Assembly: GCF_947497285.1 (NCBI RefSeq) | Contig: NZ_CANMFT010000004.1 | Coordinates: 124,001 to 188,000, forward strand | Length of the DNA stretch: 64,000 nucleotides | Reading direction: 5' to 3' | DNA from: an uncultured Aliiroseovarius sp. | Lineage (GTDB): Bacteria > Pseudomonadota > Alphaproteobacteria > Rhodobacterales > Rhodobacteraceae | Shown: piece after piece, positions 9,512-17,182 of the stretch | Position numbering within the stretch: position 1 is the stretch's first letter | Layout of the letters: the number at the start of each line of letters is the position of its first letter | Position numbers and translations under genes: made by a program | The notes under the pieces: model-generated | The model's database searches: none | The model's input: only the letters and a program-made list of their open reading frames with translations | Told to the model about the DNA's origin: nothing

Positions 9512-9997
9512 CTAGTTCGCCGAGATAAAGATCGGTATGCGGCGCTGGAACGTGGTGCCGTTATCCGCCACTACATTCAGTCGCAGGTTCCAGTTGCCTT
9601 CCCCCAGCAGACCAACCTGCGCCATGTATGCGCCATTTGATCCCTGACTGAACGCAGGCTCCTGATCTTCCTTCACATGCGTCGCCCGCCCCAGAAGACC
9701 ATAAAGCGAGGTCACCTCTACCGGTTCGCCCGCTTGATCCTTGATATCGAGGATCAGCGTTTCGCCGTCAACGCGCGCGGCCACATCCCAGCCCAAAGCC
9801 TCTTGTGCGGCCTTTTGCTGGTCGAACTGCTGGCTGGCCACGTAAGAGTTTTGAGTCTCAAGCCCTGGAAAGGTGCCAACCGCAGAATAAGCCATGAAAA
9901 GGTTCACCCCGATGATGACGGCAAAGGCCGACACCACGATGGCGAGCACGTGTTTGCCCGTCAGCTCGAACTCTTTCTTCTCGGTCTCATCAACCAT
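9512..9997 (-). CDS. ccoH: FixH family protein CcoH
   Basis: A 161-residue protein with a short cytoplasmic start (MVDETEKKEFELTG), one membrane helix at about 15-37 and a periplasmic beta-rich domain. This is the FixH/CcoH layout. CcoH is a late assembly factor that stays with the cbb3 complex. It is transcribed 3 bases behind ccoG and 34 bases ahead of ccoI, which is the standard ccoGHIS order. Confidence 0.95.
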   Translation of the reverse strand: MVDETEKKEFELTGKHVLAIVVSAFAVIIGVNLFMAYSAVGTFPGLETQNSYVASQQFDQQKAAQEALGWDVAARVDGETLILDIKDQAGEPVEVTSLYGLLGRATHVKEDQEPAFSQGSNGAYMAQVGLLGEGNWNLRLNVVADNGTTFQRRIPIFISAN

Positions 9998-10000
9998 GGC

Positions 10001-11413
10001 TTAACGTCCTCTTCCGTTGAACACGGTGTCAAGGTGGGCTCGATCGCCCGTCACCCCATCCACGATCCAAAGGCGTAGCTCGGTGCGGTCCGTCCGTGCG
10101 GCCTCTGACCCCGGAGGGGCTATGACATACACGCGCTGCTTTGCCTCGGTATCAGCCGGTGCAACAAGCACAAGCTTGTCGCTGCCTTCCAGCTCTACCG
10201 TCATATTGCTGTCATCCGAAAGAGCAAAGTAGTAAGGGCGTTCTTCGCCATGGCGGTTGCGCACGCCAACATCATAGGTGTTGCGGATCGCGCCGTCCGA
10301 CAGGGTCACATAGGTGGGGTTGCGCACGGGGCGCACGGTTACATCGACCTTCGGGCGAACGAACAGCGCAACCGTCAGCGCGATCCCGACAAGGGCCCAA
10401 AGCGTGGTGTAAAGAATGGTGCGCGGGCGCAGCAAGTGCTTGATGACGGGGATCTTGCTGTTCCCGGCCCGCTCGTAAGATTCGTCCTTCAGGGCGAGGT
10501 AATCGATCAGCCCACGTTCCTTGCCAACTTTGGCCATCATCTCATCGCATGCGTCGATACAAAGCGCACAGGTGATGCACTCCAACTGTTGGCCGTCACG
10601 GATGTCGATCCCCATCGGGCAGACGTTCACACAGGCGTTGCAATCAATGCAATCGCCCAGATCATCACGCGCCTTGCCTTTGCCACGCGGCTCGCCGCGC
10701 CAATCCCGGTAAGCGATGGTGATGGTATCCTCGTCCATCATCGCGGCCTGAATACGCGGCCATGGGCATGCATAGATGCAGATCTGTTCACGCGCGATGC
10801 CCCCGAAGAAGAAGGTCGTCAGGGTCAAGACCAGAATGGTCGAATAGGCCAGCGGGTGTGCATTGCCTGTGACCAAATCAACCAACAATGTCGGCGCATC
10901 TGCGAAATAAAAGACCCACGCCCCGCCGGTTGCGACGGCGATCACGATCCACAGAACGAACTTGACGAGCCGCTTGCGAACCTTCTGGGCGTCCCATTTC
11001 TGACGATGCAACCGCAGACGAGCGTTGCGGTCGCCTTCGACCCAGCGCTCAACCAGGATGAACAGATCCGTCCAGACCGTCTGCGGACAGGCATAGCCAC
11101 ACCAGACCCGCCCCGCGGCAGAGGTGAACAAGAACAGCCCCAATCCAGCCATGATCAACAGGCCTGCAATGAAATAGAACTCGTGCGGCCAGATCTCGAT
11201 CCAGAAGAAATAGAAACGGCGGTTCGCCATATCGATCAGGATCGCCTGATTGGGCAAGTTCGGCCCACGATCCCAGCGGATCCATGGCGCAAGATAGTAA
11301 ATGCCCAAAGTGATGCCCATGATCCACCATTTCAGGCTGCGGAACATACCTTTGACCCGCTTGGGAAAGATGGGTTCACGGGCGGCATAGAGGTGTTCTG
11401 GGGCGTCAGACAT
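10001..11413 (-). CDS. ccoG: cytochrome c oxidase accessory protein CcoG (FixG/RdxB)
   Basis: A 470-residue membrane protein with about five helices. Two CxxCxxCxxxC ferredoxin groups are complete (C255-C265 and C279-C289), and an earlier WCGYACPQTVW motif is at 104-114. The C-terminal periplasmic domain has an immunoglobulin-like fold by family. CcoG is proposed to reduce Cu(II) for cbb3 assembly. It is the first gene of ccoGHIS, and two FNR-type boxes lie 65 and 119 bases upstream of its ATG. Confidence 0.97.
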   Translation of the reverse strand: MSDAPEHLYAAREPIFPKRVKGMFRSLKWWIMGITLGIYYLAPWIRWDRGPNLPNQAILIDMANRRFYFFWIEIWPHEFYFIAGLLIMAGLGLFLFTSAAGRVWCGYACPQTVWTDLFILVERWVEGDRNARLRLHRQKWDAQKVRKRLVKFVLWIVIAVATGGAWVFYFADAPTLLVDLVTGNAHPLAYSTILVLTLTTFFFGGIAREQICIYACPWPRIQAAMMDEDTITIAYRDWRGEPRGKGKARDDLGDCIDCNACVNVCPMGIDIRDGQQLECITCALCIDACDEMMAKVGKERGLIDYLALKDESYERAGNSKIPVIKHLLRPRTILYTTLWALVGIALTVALFVRPKVDVTVRPVRNPTYVTLSDGAIRNTYDVGVRNRHGEERPYYFALSDDSNMTVELEGSDKLVLVAPADTEAKQRVYVIAPPGSEAARTDRTELRLWIVDGVTGDRAHLDTVFNGRGR

Positions 11414-11477
11414 GGACAGATTCCAATCCTGCTTGTCGAGGTAGGTGTTCAGTTAAGAACTATTCTATATTGCAGCC

Positions 11478-11491
11478 TTGATGTGGATCAA
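11478..11491. promoter_or_regulatory. FNR-type box, ccoG-proximal
   Basis: TTGATGTGGATCAA matches the FNR half-site pair TTGAT-N4-ATCAA exactly. Its centre is about 71 bases upstream of the ccoG start. That leaves room for a class II position (centre near -41.5) with a leader of about 30 bases. Confidence 0.88.
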
Positions 11492-11531
11492 AAAAATCGG
11501 TGCTGCAATGCAGAATCAATCGCATTAGTCC

Positions 11532-11545
11532 TTGATAATTATCAA
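11532..11545. promoter_or_regulatory. FNR-type box, ccoG-distal
   Basis: TTGATAATTATCAA is a fully symmetric FNR box, with even the spacer palindromic. It lies exactly 54 bases further from ccoG than the first box. Confidence 0.82.
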
Positions 11546-11646
11546 TTTTCCATTTTGTCGCAGTGCCATCAGGTCGCAGCCTGTCAAAAAGCCGCACCTT
11601 GGTTCGCCTCTGCGGCGCGTGGGCTGCGCCCTCTTTGGTAGACACA

Positions 11647-11679
11647 AAGACCCGAACGCGCAATGCGTCCGGGTCTTTG
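11647..11679 (-). terminator. hairpin, likely terminator after ccoNOQP
   Basis: AAAGACCCG and CGGGTCTTT pair, with an inner ACGC/GCGT stem. The symmetric A/T ends could allow action in either direction. It lies about 100 bases beyond the ccoP stop on the minus strand. Confidence 0.65.
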
Positions 11680-11687
11680 GATTAGGT

Positions 11688-11734
11688 GGCACCGACCCCG
11701 GAGAAACGCGCGAACAGGATCAGGGGTCGGTGCC
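11688..11734. repeat. 12-base perfect inverted repeat with 23-base loop
   Basis: GGCACCGACCCC at 11688-11699 and GGGGTCGGTGCC at 11723-11734 are exact reverse complements. A second smaller hairpin (CCGGGG/CCCCGG, 11740-11758) lies between it and ccoP. Together they form the trailer of the ccoNOQP transcript. They may protect the 3' end or assist termination. Confidence 0.75.
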
Positions 11735-11779
11735 GTTGACCGGGGTATGAGGCCCCGGAACTTCTGGTTGGCCGGTGGC

Positions 11780-12652
11780 TTATTCGCCGCCGCCCAACTG
11801 GTGAACATAAGCCGAAACAGCGTTGATCTGGCTGTCTGTCAGCTTGCCGCTCCACGCGGGCATAACGCCGAAGGGACCGTTTACGACGACCTCGGTGATT
11901 TCGTCCTTGGTGTCGCCATAGAGCCAGATGGCGTCGGTCAGGTTCGGAGCACCTTGTGAGCGATCCCCGGTGCCGTCTTCCATATGACACGCGGTGCAGT
12001 TGTCAGCGAACACCGTCGCACCTGCGGCAGCCAGCTCCATATCGGCGTCAGGCTTGGTGACCGGCGACAGCGACATCGCATAGTTAACGACCTGGGCGAT
12101 TTCTTCGTCGCTCAGATAGTCTTCGCCAAAGGCCGGCATTTCCGAATAGCGCGTGTCGTCATCATCTTCCGACCGGATACCGTGCTGGAGGGTCAACTGG
12201 ATGTCGTCCAGCGTGCCGCCCCAAAGCCAGTCATTGTCCAGCAGGTTGGGATAACCGACGTTGCCCGCAGCCCCGGACCCGTGACATTGCGAACAGAAGG
12301 TGGCAAACGTCGCGCGGCCGGATTGGATTGCATAGTTATGCAAATCACTGCCTTGTTCCAGCGTGTTCAGATCGGCCGACGCCAACTGGGCCTCCAATTC
12401 GCCATTCATGGCGGTGAAGCGATCAATTTCGGCAGCAACTTCGGCGCGGGTCGAATAGCCCAGATAGCCAGCGGTCGCCCCTTTGATCAGTGGCCACGCC
12501 GGATAAGCGATGGAATACCACACGCCCCAGATGATAGTCAGGTAGAAGACCCAGACCCACCAACGTGGCAGGGGGTTGTTGAACTCCTGAATGCCGTCCC
12601 ATTCATGGCCGGTCGTTTCGGGCTCTTTCTTTACAACAGGTTTTTTACTCAT
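11780..12652 (-). CDS. ccoP: cbb3-type cytochrome c oxidase subunit III, di-heme
   Basis: A 290-residue membrane-anchored di-heme c subunit that passes electrons from cytochrome c into the cbb3 oxidase. There is one membrane helix at about 30-52 (PRWWVWVFYLTIIWG). Two heme-binding sites follow, CSQCH at 120-124 and CTACH at 219-223, with methionine ligands likely in the SEMPAFG and VMPAWSG contexts. It ends in the pattern DSQINAVSAYVHQLGGGE. It is the fourth gene of ccoNOQP. Confidence 0.98.
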   Translation of the reverse strand: MSKKPVVKKEPETTGHEWDGIQEFNNPLPRWWVWVFYLTIIWGVWYSIAYPAWPLIKGATAGYLGYSTRAEVAAEIDRFTAMNGELEAQLASADLNTLEQGSDLHNYAIQSGRATFATFCSQCHGSGAAGNVGYPNLLDNDWLWGGTLDDIQLTLQHGIRSEDDDDTRYSEMPAFGEDYLSDEEIAQVVNYAMSLSPVTKPDADMELAAAGATVFADNCTACHMEDGTGDRSQGAPNLTDAIWLYGDTKDEITEVVVNGPFGVMPAWSGKLTDSQINAVSAYVHQLGGGE

Positions 12653-12677
12653 TGCCGCAACTCCTCTTGAGCTGAGC

Positions 12678-12697
12678 GACCGGGATTAATCCCGGTC
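12678..12697. repeat. 20-base perfect palindrome over the ccoQ stop codon
   Basis: GACCGGGATTAATCCCGGTC is its own reverse complement. It overlaps the last codons of ccoQ including its TAA, and lies just before the ccoP leader. In RNA it would form a 7-bp GC-rich stem with an AUUAAU loop, inside the operon. Confidence 0.85.
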
Positions 12698-12865
12698 ACC
12701 GGCAGGTTTGTCTTCGTGGCGGAAGGGGATGTTGGCCGTGTCTTCGTGGACCTTGCGGCTGCCCGGGCGAAACGCCCAGACCACCGTTCCAAGGAAGAAG
12801 ACAAACATGGCCAAAAGCACCCAGCTGTCGGCGATTTCGCGAAACAGTGAATAGGTGTCCATCAT
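12686..12865 (-). CDS. ccoQ: cbb3 oxidase small subunit CcoQ
   Basis: A 59-codon gene found by translating the gap between ccoO and ccoP. It begins MMDTYSLFREIADSW, has one membrane helix at about 14-31 (VLLAMFVFFLGTVVWAF), then RPGSRKVHEDTANIPF and a charged tail. This is the usual CcoQ form, a single-helix subunit that stabilises the complex. It has a GGAG site, starts 9 bases after the ccoO stop, and could also start at the second Met. Confidence 0.93.
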   Translation of the reverse strand: MMDTYSLFREIADSWVLLAMFVFFLGTVVWAFRPGSRKVHEDTANIPFRHEDKPAGDRD

Positions 12866-12874
12866 CCCAGCTCC

Positions 12875-13600
12875 TTACCGGCTCGGGTCAGGTGTGAAGG
12901 TCGAAAAGTCGACCAACGTTCCCAACATCTGCATGTAGGCGATCAAAGCGTCCATTTCCGAAACACCGGGCTTGCCATCGAAGTTGCGCACCTGCGCCTT
13001 CGGATAGCGCGCCAGAAGCCCATCATAGTCGCTGTCAGGATCGGCCTGTGCCAGCCAGTCAGCTGCGGCGTTTTCCATCTGCTCGTCGGTGTAAGGCACA
13101 CCGACCATCTGATTGGCTTTCAGCAGGTCTTCGATATATGTCGGCTCGATCAGGCGATCCGCCAAGAACGCGTATTTCGGCATCACCGATTCCGGCACGA
13201 CCGACTGCGGATCCATCAGGTGATCCACATGCCATTCGTCCGAATAGCGGCCACCAACGCGGGCAAGGTCAGGCCCTGTCCGCTTTGATCCCCACTGGAA
13301 CGGGTGGTCATACTGGCTTTCCGCCGCCAGTGAATAGTGGCCGTAGCGTTCCACCTCGTCGCGCATCGGGCGGATCATCTGCGAGTGGCAGACATAGCAG
13401 CCTTCACGCACATAGATGTTCCGACCCTCAAGCTCGAGAGGCGAGTAGGGGCGCATGCCTTCCACGTCCTCGATCGTATTTTCGAGGTAGAAGAGCGGTG
13501 CGATCTCTACGATGCCGCCGATGGCAACAACCAAAAGGCTACCGACCATAAGAAGCGTTGCGTTCTTTTCCAGAACAACGTGTTTGTCGAGAATTCCCAT
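12875..13600 (-). CDS. ccoO: cbb3-type cytochrome c oxidase subunit II, mono-heme
   Basis: A 241-residue subunit with one N-terminal membrane helix (about 14-36) and a periplasmic mono-heme c domain. The heme site is C68, C71, H72 (EGCYVCHSQ). The motif [15 protein letters not shown] and MPKYAFL supply the conserved loop and the methionine ligand. It is the second gene of ccoNOQP, 14 bases after ccoN. Confidence 0.98.
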   Translation of the reverse strand: MGILDKHVVLEKNATLLMVGSLLVVAIGGIVEIAPLFYLENTIEDVEGMRPYSPLELEGRNIYVREGCYVCHSQMIRPMRDEVERYGHYSLAAESQYDHPFQWGSKRTGPDLARVGGRYSDEWHVDHLMDPQSVVPESVMPKYAFLADRLIEPTYIEDLLKANQMVGVPYTDEQMENAAADWLAQADPDSDYDGLLARYPKAQVRNFDGKPGVSEMDALIAYMQMLGTLVDFSTFTPDPSR

Positions 13601-13614
13601 GGGTCCTTCCCTCC

Positions 13615-15216
13615 TTATTCAGCCGGAGCCGTTTGGGCGTCACTGGCAGTTTCTGCTGCCGGCGAACGCTTCACGGTCATCCAAAGGTTGTAGCACATGA
13701 TCAAAGCACCCGTGAGGAACAGAACCCCACCCATGCCGCGCACCACATACATCGGGAACTTGGCGGCAACGGTGTCAGCGAACGAGTTCACCAGGAAGCC
13801 TTGGGCGTCAACTTCACGCCACATCAGACCTTCCATGATCCCGGTCACCCACATCGACGATGCGTAGAGCACGATACCAATGGTGGCGAGCCAGAAGTGC
13901 CAGCTGACCAGTTTCTGGCTGTATAGCCCTGCACGGTTCCACAGTCGGGGCACAAGGAAGTAGAGCATCCCGAAGGTGATCATCCCGTTCCAGCCCAGCG
14001 CGCCAGAGTGCACGTGACCAATGGTCCAGTCCGTATAGTGGCTCAGCGAGTTCACGGCGCGGATCGACATCATCGGACCCTCGAACGTGGACATGCCGTA
14101 GAAACCGATCGACACAACCATCATCCGGATAACCGGGTCGGTGCGCAGTTTGTCCCAAGCGCCCGACAGGGTCATCAGACCGTTGATCATGCCACCCCAG
14201 CTCGGCATCCACAGAATGATCGAGAACACCATGCCCAACGTGCCAGCCCAATCAGGCAGCGCGGTATAGTGCAGGTGGTGGGGGCCTGCCCAGATATACA
14301 GGAAGATCAGCGCCCAGAAGTGGATGATCGACAGCTTGTATGAGAAGACCGGACGTTCAGCCTGTTTCGGCACGAAGTAGTACATCATGCCAAGGAAGCC
14401 TGCGGTCAGGAAGAAGCCCACGGCGTTGTGGCCATACCACCACTGCGTCATGGCATCCTGCACACCCGAGAAGAGCTGAACAGATTTCGATCCGAAGATC
14501 GACACCGGCACAGCCAGGTTGTTGATCACGTGGAGCATGGCGATGGTGACGATGAACGACAGGTAGAACCAGTTGGCCACATAGATGTGCGGTTCTTTCC
14601 GCTTCATCAGCGTGCCCATGAACAACAGCAGATAAGCCACCCAGACGATGGTCAGCCAAAGGTCGGTGTACCATTCGGGTTCAGCGTATTCTTTGGATTG
14701 GGTTGCGCCCAGCAGATAGCCCGTGGCAGCCAAAAGGATCACAATCTGGTAGCCCCAGAACACGAACCACGCCAGATTGCCGCCCCAAAGACGCGCACCG
14801 GAGGTCCGTTGAACCACATACATTGACGATGTGATCAGCGCCGTTCCACCGAACGCGAAAATCACCGCCGAGGTGTGTAGTGGACGCAGGCGCCCGAAGT
14901 TCAGGTATCCTTCGGCCCAGCCGAAGTTCAGGTTTGGGAAGGCCAGCTGGAACGCAATCCACGTTCCGACCAGAAAGCCGACAGCGCCCCAGAAGGCGGT
15001 CAAAGCTACACCCACGCGAACGGGGCCATCCATATAACCGGTTTCAACAACTTTTTCTTCACCCACTCGACGCAGCGAGTAAACGAAAAGGCCGCCCGCA
15101 ATCAACGTTACCAAGATGGCGTGCACCTGGTAGGCGATGTCGCGGGCATAACTTGCAGCGATAGCGGCCAATACTGCGATCAGGCCGTAGATCGCCAATT
15201 TTAGGTAATCCCACAT
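13615..15216 (-). CDS. ccoN: cbb3-type cytochrome c oxidase subunit I (catalytic)
   Basis: A 533-residue, 12-helix heme-copper oxidase subunit that reduces O2 with high affinity and pumps protons. Visible ligands are H114 (RLRPLHTSA, low-spin heme), H263 ([10 protein letters not shown], CuB), H313 and H314 (AGPHHLHY, CuB) and H401/H403 ([13 protein letters not shown], hemes). It heads ccoNOQP. The divergent usp gene shares its 217-base promoter region, which holds two FNR-type boxes. Confidence 0.98.
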   Translation of the reverse strand: MWDYLKLAIYGLIAVLAAIAASYARDIAYQVHAILVTLIAGGLFVYSLRRVGEEKVVETGYMDGPVRVGVALTAFWGAVGFLVGTWIAFQLAFPNLNFGWAEGYLNFGRLRPLHTSAVIFAFGGTALITSSMYVVQRTSGARLWGGNLAWFVFWGYQIVILLAATGYLLGATQSKEYAEPEWYTDLWLTIVWVAYLLLFMGTLMKRKEPHIYVANWFYLSFIVTIAMLHVINNLAVPVSIFGSKSVQLFSGVQDAMTQWWYGHNAVGFFLTAGFLGMMYYFVPKQAERPVFSYKLSIIHFWALIFLYIWAGPHHLHYTALPDWAGTLGMVFSIILWMPSWGGMINGLMTLSGAWDKLRTDPVIRMMVVSIGFYGMSTFEGPMMSIRAVNSLSHYTDWTIGHVHSGALGWNGMITFGMLYFLVPRLWNRAGLYSQKLVSWHFWLATIGIVLYASSMWVTGIMEGLMWREVDAQGFLVNSFADTVAAKFPMYVVRGMGGVLFLTGALIMCYNLWMTVKRSPAAETASDAQTAPAE

Positions 15217-15317
15217 TTTGCGTCCCTTCGTCGTTGTCTTTTATCCCCCCCCTCCCACGACGGATGGGGGGCATGTCTTGACTTTTGTCGGTTTCTACCT
15301 ATCTCTTCCAGCCCGCT

Positions 15318-15331
15318 TTGATCCATATCAA
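15318..15331. promoter_or_regulatory. FNR-type box, ccoN side
   Basis: TTGATCCATATCAA keeps TTGAT and ATCAA exactly. Its centre is about 108 bases from the ccoN ATG and about 109 from the usp ATG. It is the better candidate for activating ccoN. Confidence 0.85.
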
Positions 15332-15361
15332 AACTGCGCCGATGGGCTAGAAAAACCGGGA

Positions 15362-15375
15362 TTGACCCATGTCAA
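15362..15375. promoter_or_regulatory. FNR-type box, usp side
   Basis: TTGACCCATGTCAA is the TTGAC/GTCAA variant of the FNR box. Its centre lies about 65 bases upstream of the usp ATG and 44 bases from the neighbouring box. Confidence 0.78.
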
Positions 15376-15433
15376 AGCGTCGCAGGCAGGTCGGGGGCAA
15401 CCTTTAGGTGACGCCAACCCGGAGGGCATTGCC

Positions 15434-16273
15434 ATGGATTACCGCACCATTTCCACGATCGTCACCGAAAAATCATTGGGTCAGGTGGCCCTGCAGGCTG
15501 CCATGACCATTTCGGCCCAGCACGAGGCCCATCTGGATGTCTTGTGCCTTGGGATCGACCAGTCGCAACAGGGGTTCTACTATGCAGGGGCCTCGGCGAT
15601 GGTGGTTCAGGACAACTTGGCGCAGGCACGCGAGGACGCCCTCGCGCTTGAAAGCCATGTTCGGCAGGCAATTACCGGGCACGCCTATCCGTGGTCCACA
15701 TCGGCATTGACGGCACAGATGGTGGCCCTGAACGGCCTGATCGCACATCGCACCCGGTTTTCAGATCTGGTGGTGATGCCGCGCCCGTATGGCGAAGGCC
15801 GCGGACACGACGCCGAAGCCCTTGTCGAAGCGGCCCTTTTCGAAGGCCGCGTGCCGGTGATGGTGATGCCCGACGACGCGCAATACCCGACGACCGTGCG
15901 CAATGTGGTGGTCGCTTGGAATGAAAGCCCGGAAGCGTTACGCGCAATTCGACTGGCACTGCCGCTGCTGAAACAAGCTGATATGGTGTCGATTGCGGTC
16001 ATTGACCCACCCCAACACGGCCCCGAGCGGTCGGACCCCGGCGGGGCGCTGAGCCAGATGCTCGCGCGCCATGACATCAGGGCAGAGGTGTCGGTTCTTG
16101 CCAAGACGATGCCGCGCATCTCGGACATCCTGAATCGGCACGCCCGTGACAAGGATGCAGATTTGATTGTCATGGGAGCCTATGGCCACTCGCGATTCCG
16201 AGAATCAATTCTGGGTGGTGCGACGCGCCACATGCTGGAAGTCGCTGAAGTTCCCATCCTACTGGCCCACTGA
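15434..16273 (+). CDS. universal stress protein, UspA family
   Basis: A 279-residue protein about twice the length of a single UspA domain. The C-terminal half carries a full Usp nucleotide-loop signature (GAYGHSRFRESILGGATRHML). The N-terminal half looks like a diverged second domain with LDVLCLGID and VVMPRPYG. The start at MDYRTIST has GGAGG behind it; the longer frame would run through both FNR boxes. It is divergent from ccoN and a strong terminator follows. The arrangement suggests induction at low oxygen. Confidence 0.92.
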   Translation: MDYRTISTIVTEKSLGQVALQAAMTISAQHEAHLDVLCLGIDQSQQGFYYAGASAMVVQDNLAQAREDALALESHVRQAITGHAYPWSTSALTAQMVALNGLIAHRTRFSDLVVMPRPYGEGRGHDAEALVEAALFEGRVPVMVMPDDAQYPTTVRNVVVAWNESPEALRAIRLALPLLKQADMVSIAVIDPPQHGPERSDPGGALSQMLARHDIRAEVSVLAKTMPRISDILNRHARDKDADLIVMGAYGHSRFRESILGGATRHMLEVAEVPILLAH

Positions 16274-16291
16274 ACACAGACTAAAAAACCA

Positions 16292-16318
16292 GAAAGGGCG
16301 TCGCTTTGGCGCCCTTTC
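16292..16318 (+). terminator. Rho-independent terminator after usp
   Basis: GAAAGGGCG pairs with CGCCCTTTC around a nine-base loop. It lies 18 bases after the usp stop and before the convergent fnrL stop. There is no long T-run, so efficiency is uncertain. Confidence 0.75.
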
Positions 16319-16364
16319 CTGTTGTCTTCCGGGCCACCTGCCCGCTTTTGTCCGGTCCAACGGG

Positions 16365-17105
16365 TCAGGTGATGGGGCCACCATCAACGTCGTCACCGGT
16401 TTCAGCGATAAGTGCCTGAAGATCGGGAATGATCACACGGCGCTTGCCTTGCAGTTCGATCACTCTGGATTTTTTCAGGGCAGAGACCTGTCGGCTGACC
16501 GTTTCAAGCGTCAGGCCTAGGTAATCCGCCATCGCCTCGCGGGTCAGGGGCAGTTCGAAGCTCATCCCGTCGCATGGCGCGCGCATGTGCAAAGACGCGT
16601 CCCGGCGGGCCAGAATTGCAACCAGGCTTGCTATTTTTTCGCGCGCTGTCTTGCGGCCAAGCACCAGCATCCATTCGCGTGCGCTGTCCAGTTCATCCAG
16701 CGTCATCTGCAAAAGCCGCGTGCCGATCGCGGGCGTCTTTTCCATCATGTCTTCAAAGGGTTTCTTGCGAAAACAGCACAGCGTCAGATCTGTTACCGCG
16801 ACCACATCGAAGGGTGCGGAGTTACGGCCCGGGCGCCCAATGAAATCAGACGGCAGCAGCAGCCCAACCATCTGGGTGCGTCCGTCTTCCATGGTCTGGC
16901 TCAGCGTGGCGATGCCGCTCACGACGCTCGACACAAACTCCATCGGGTCACCTGACCAGATCACGGGCTGGCCAGCTTCGAAGGTGCGGTAATACTTGAT
17001 TGCGTCAAGTTGCTCCAGCTCGTCAGGCTGGCAGCGCGCACACACGGCACGGTGGCGAATTGGGCAACTGCCACAATCACGGGTGTTAAAACTGATCTCG
17101 TTCAT
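16365..17105 (-). CDS. fnrL: oxygen-sensing transcription regulator FnrL (Crp/FNR family)
   Basis: A 246-residue Crp/FNR regulator that holds an O2-labile [4Fe-4S] cluster. Candidate ligands are C11, C14, C22 and C25 (CGSCPIRHRAVCARC) plus C110/C111 (LTLCCF) in the sensor domain. A cyclic-nucleotide-like beta roll follows, then a helix-turn-helix with LTREAMADYLGLTLETVSRQ. ETVSR is the FNR recognition helix and fits the TTGAT boxes. The longer frame starting at 17147 would include the FNR box, so the ATG at 17105 is chosen. Confidence 0.97.
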   Translation of the reverse strand: MNEISFNTRDCGSCPIRHRAVCARCQPDELEQLDAIKYYRTFEAGQPVIWSGDPMEFVSSVVSGIATLSQTMEDGRTQMVGLLLPSDFIGRPGRNSAPFDVVAVTDLTLCCFRKKPFEDMMEKTPAIGTRLLQMTLDELDSAREWMLVLGRKTAREKIASLVAILARRDASLHMRAPCDGMSFELPLTREAMADYLGLTLETVSRQVSALKKSRVIELQGKRRVIIPDLQALIAETGDDVDGGPIT

Positions 17106-17133
17106 GTCTTTTTTAACAAGAGAGGTATCTTGT

Positions 17134-17147
17134 TTGATCCTGATCAA
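17134..17147. promoter_or_regulatory. FNR-type box between fnrL and hemN
   Basis: TTGATCCTGATCAA is a perfect TTGAT-N4-ATCAA box in the 77-base divergent gap. Its centre is 35 bases from the fnrL ATG and 42 from the hemN ATG. The fnrL position suits autoregulation more than class II activation. Confidence 0.9.
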
Positions 17148-17182
17148 AGTTGCGCGCGTCGTTCTCGGTAAACCCTATTCGA

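Larger units (their letters stand above)
11414..11779. other. 366-base gap between ccoG and ccoP
   Basis: No coding region is supported here. The part near ccoG holds its promoter region with two FNR-type boxes. The part near ccoP holds three hairpins in a row (11647-11679, 11688-11734, 11740-11758), which probably end the ccoNOQP transcript. The centre (about 11550-11645) shows nothing I recognise. Confidence 0.7.

Noticed and set aside
15218-15433. An extended N-terminus for the universal stress protein.
   Set aside because: The extra 72 codons cover both FNR boxes and the ccoN promoter region and look non-protein-like (poly-Pro run). A GGAGG site marks the shorter start.
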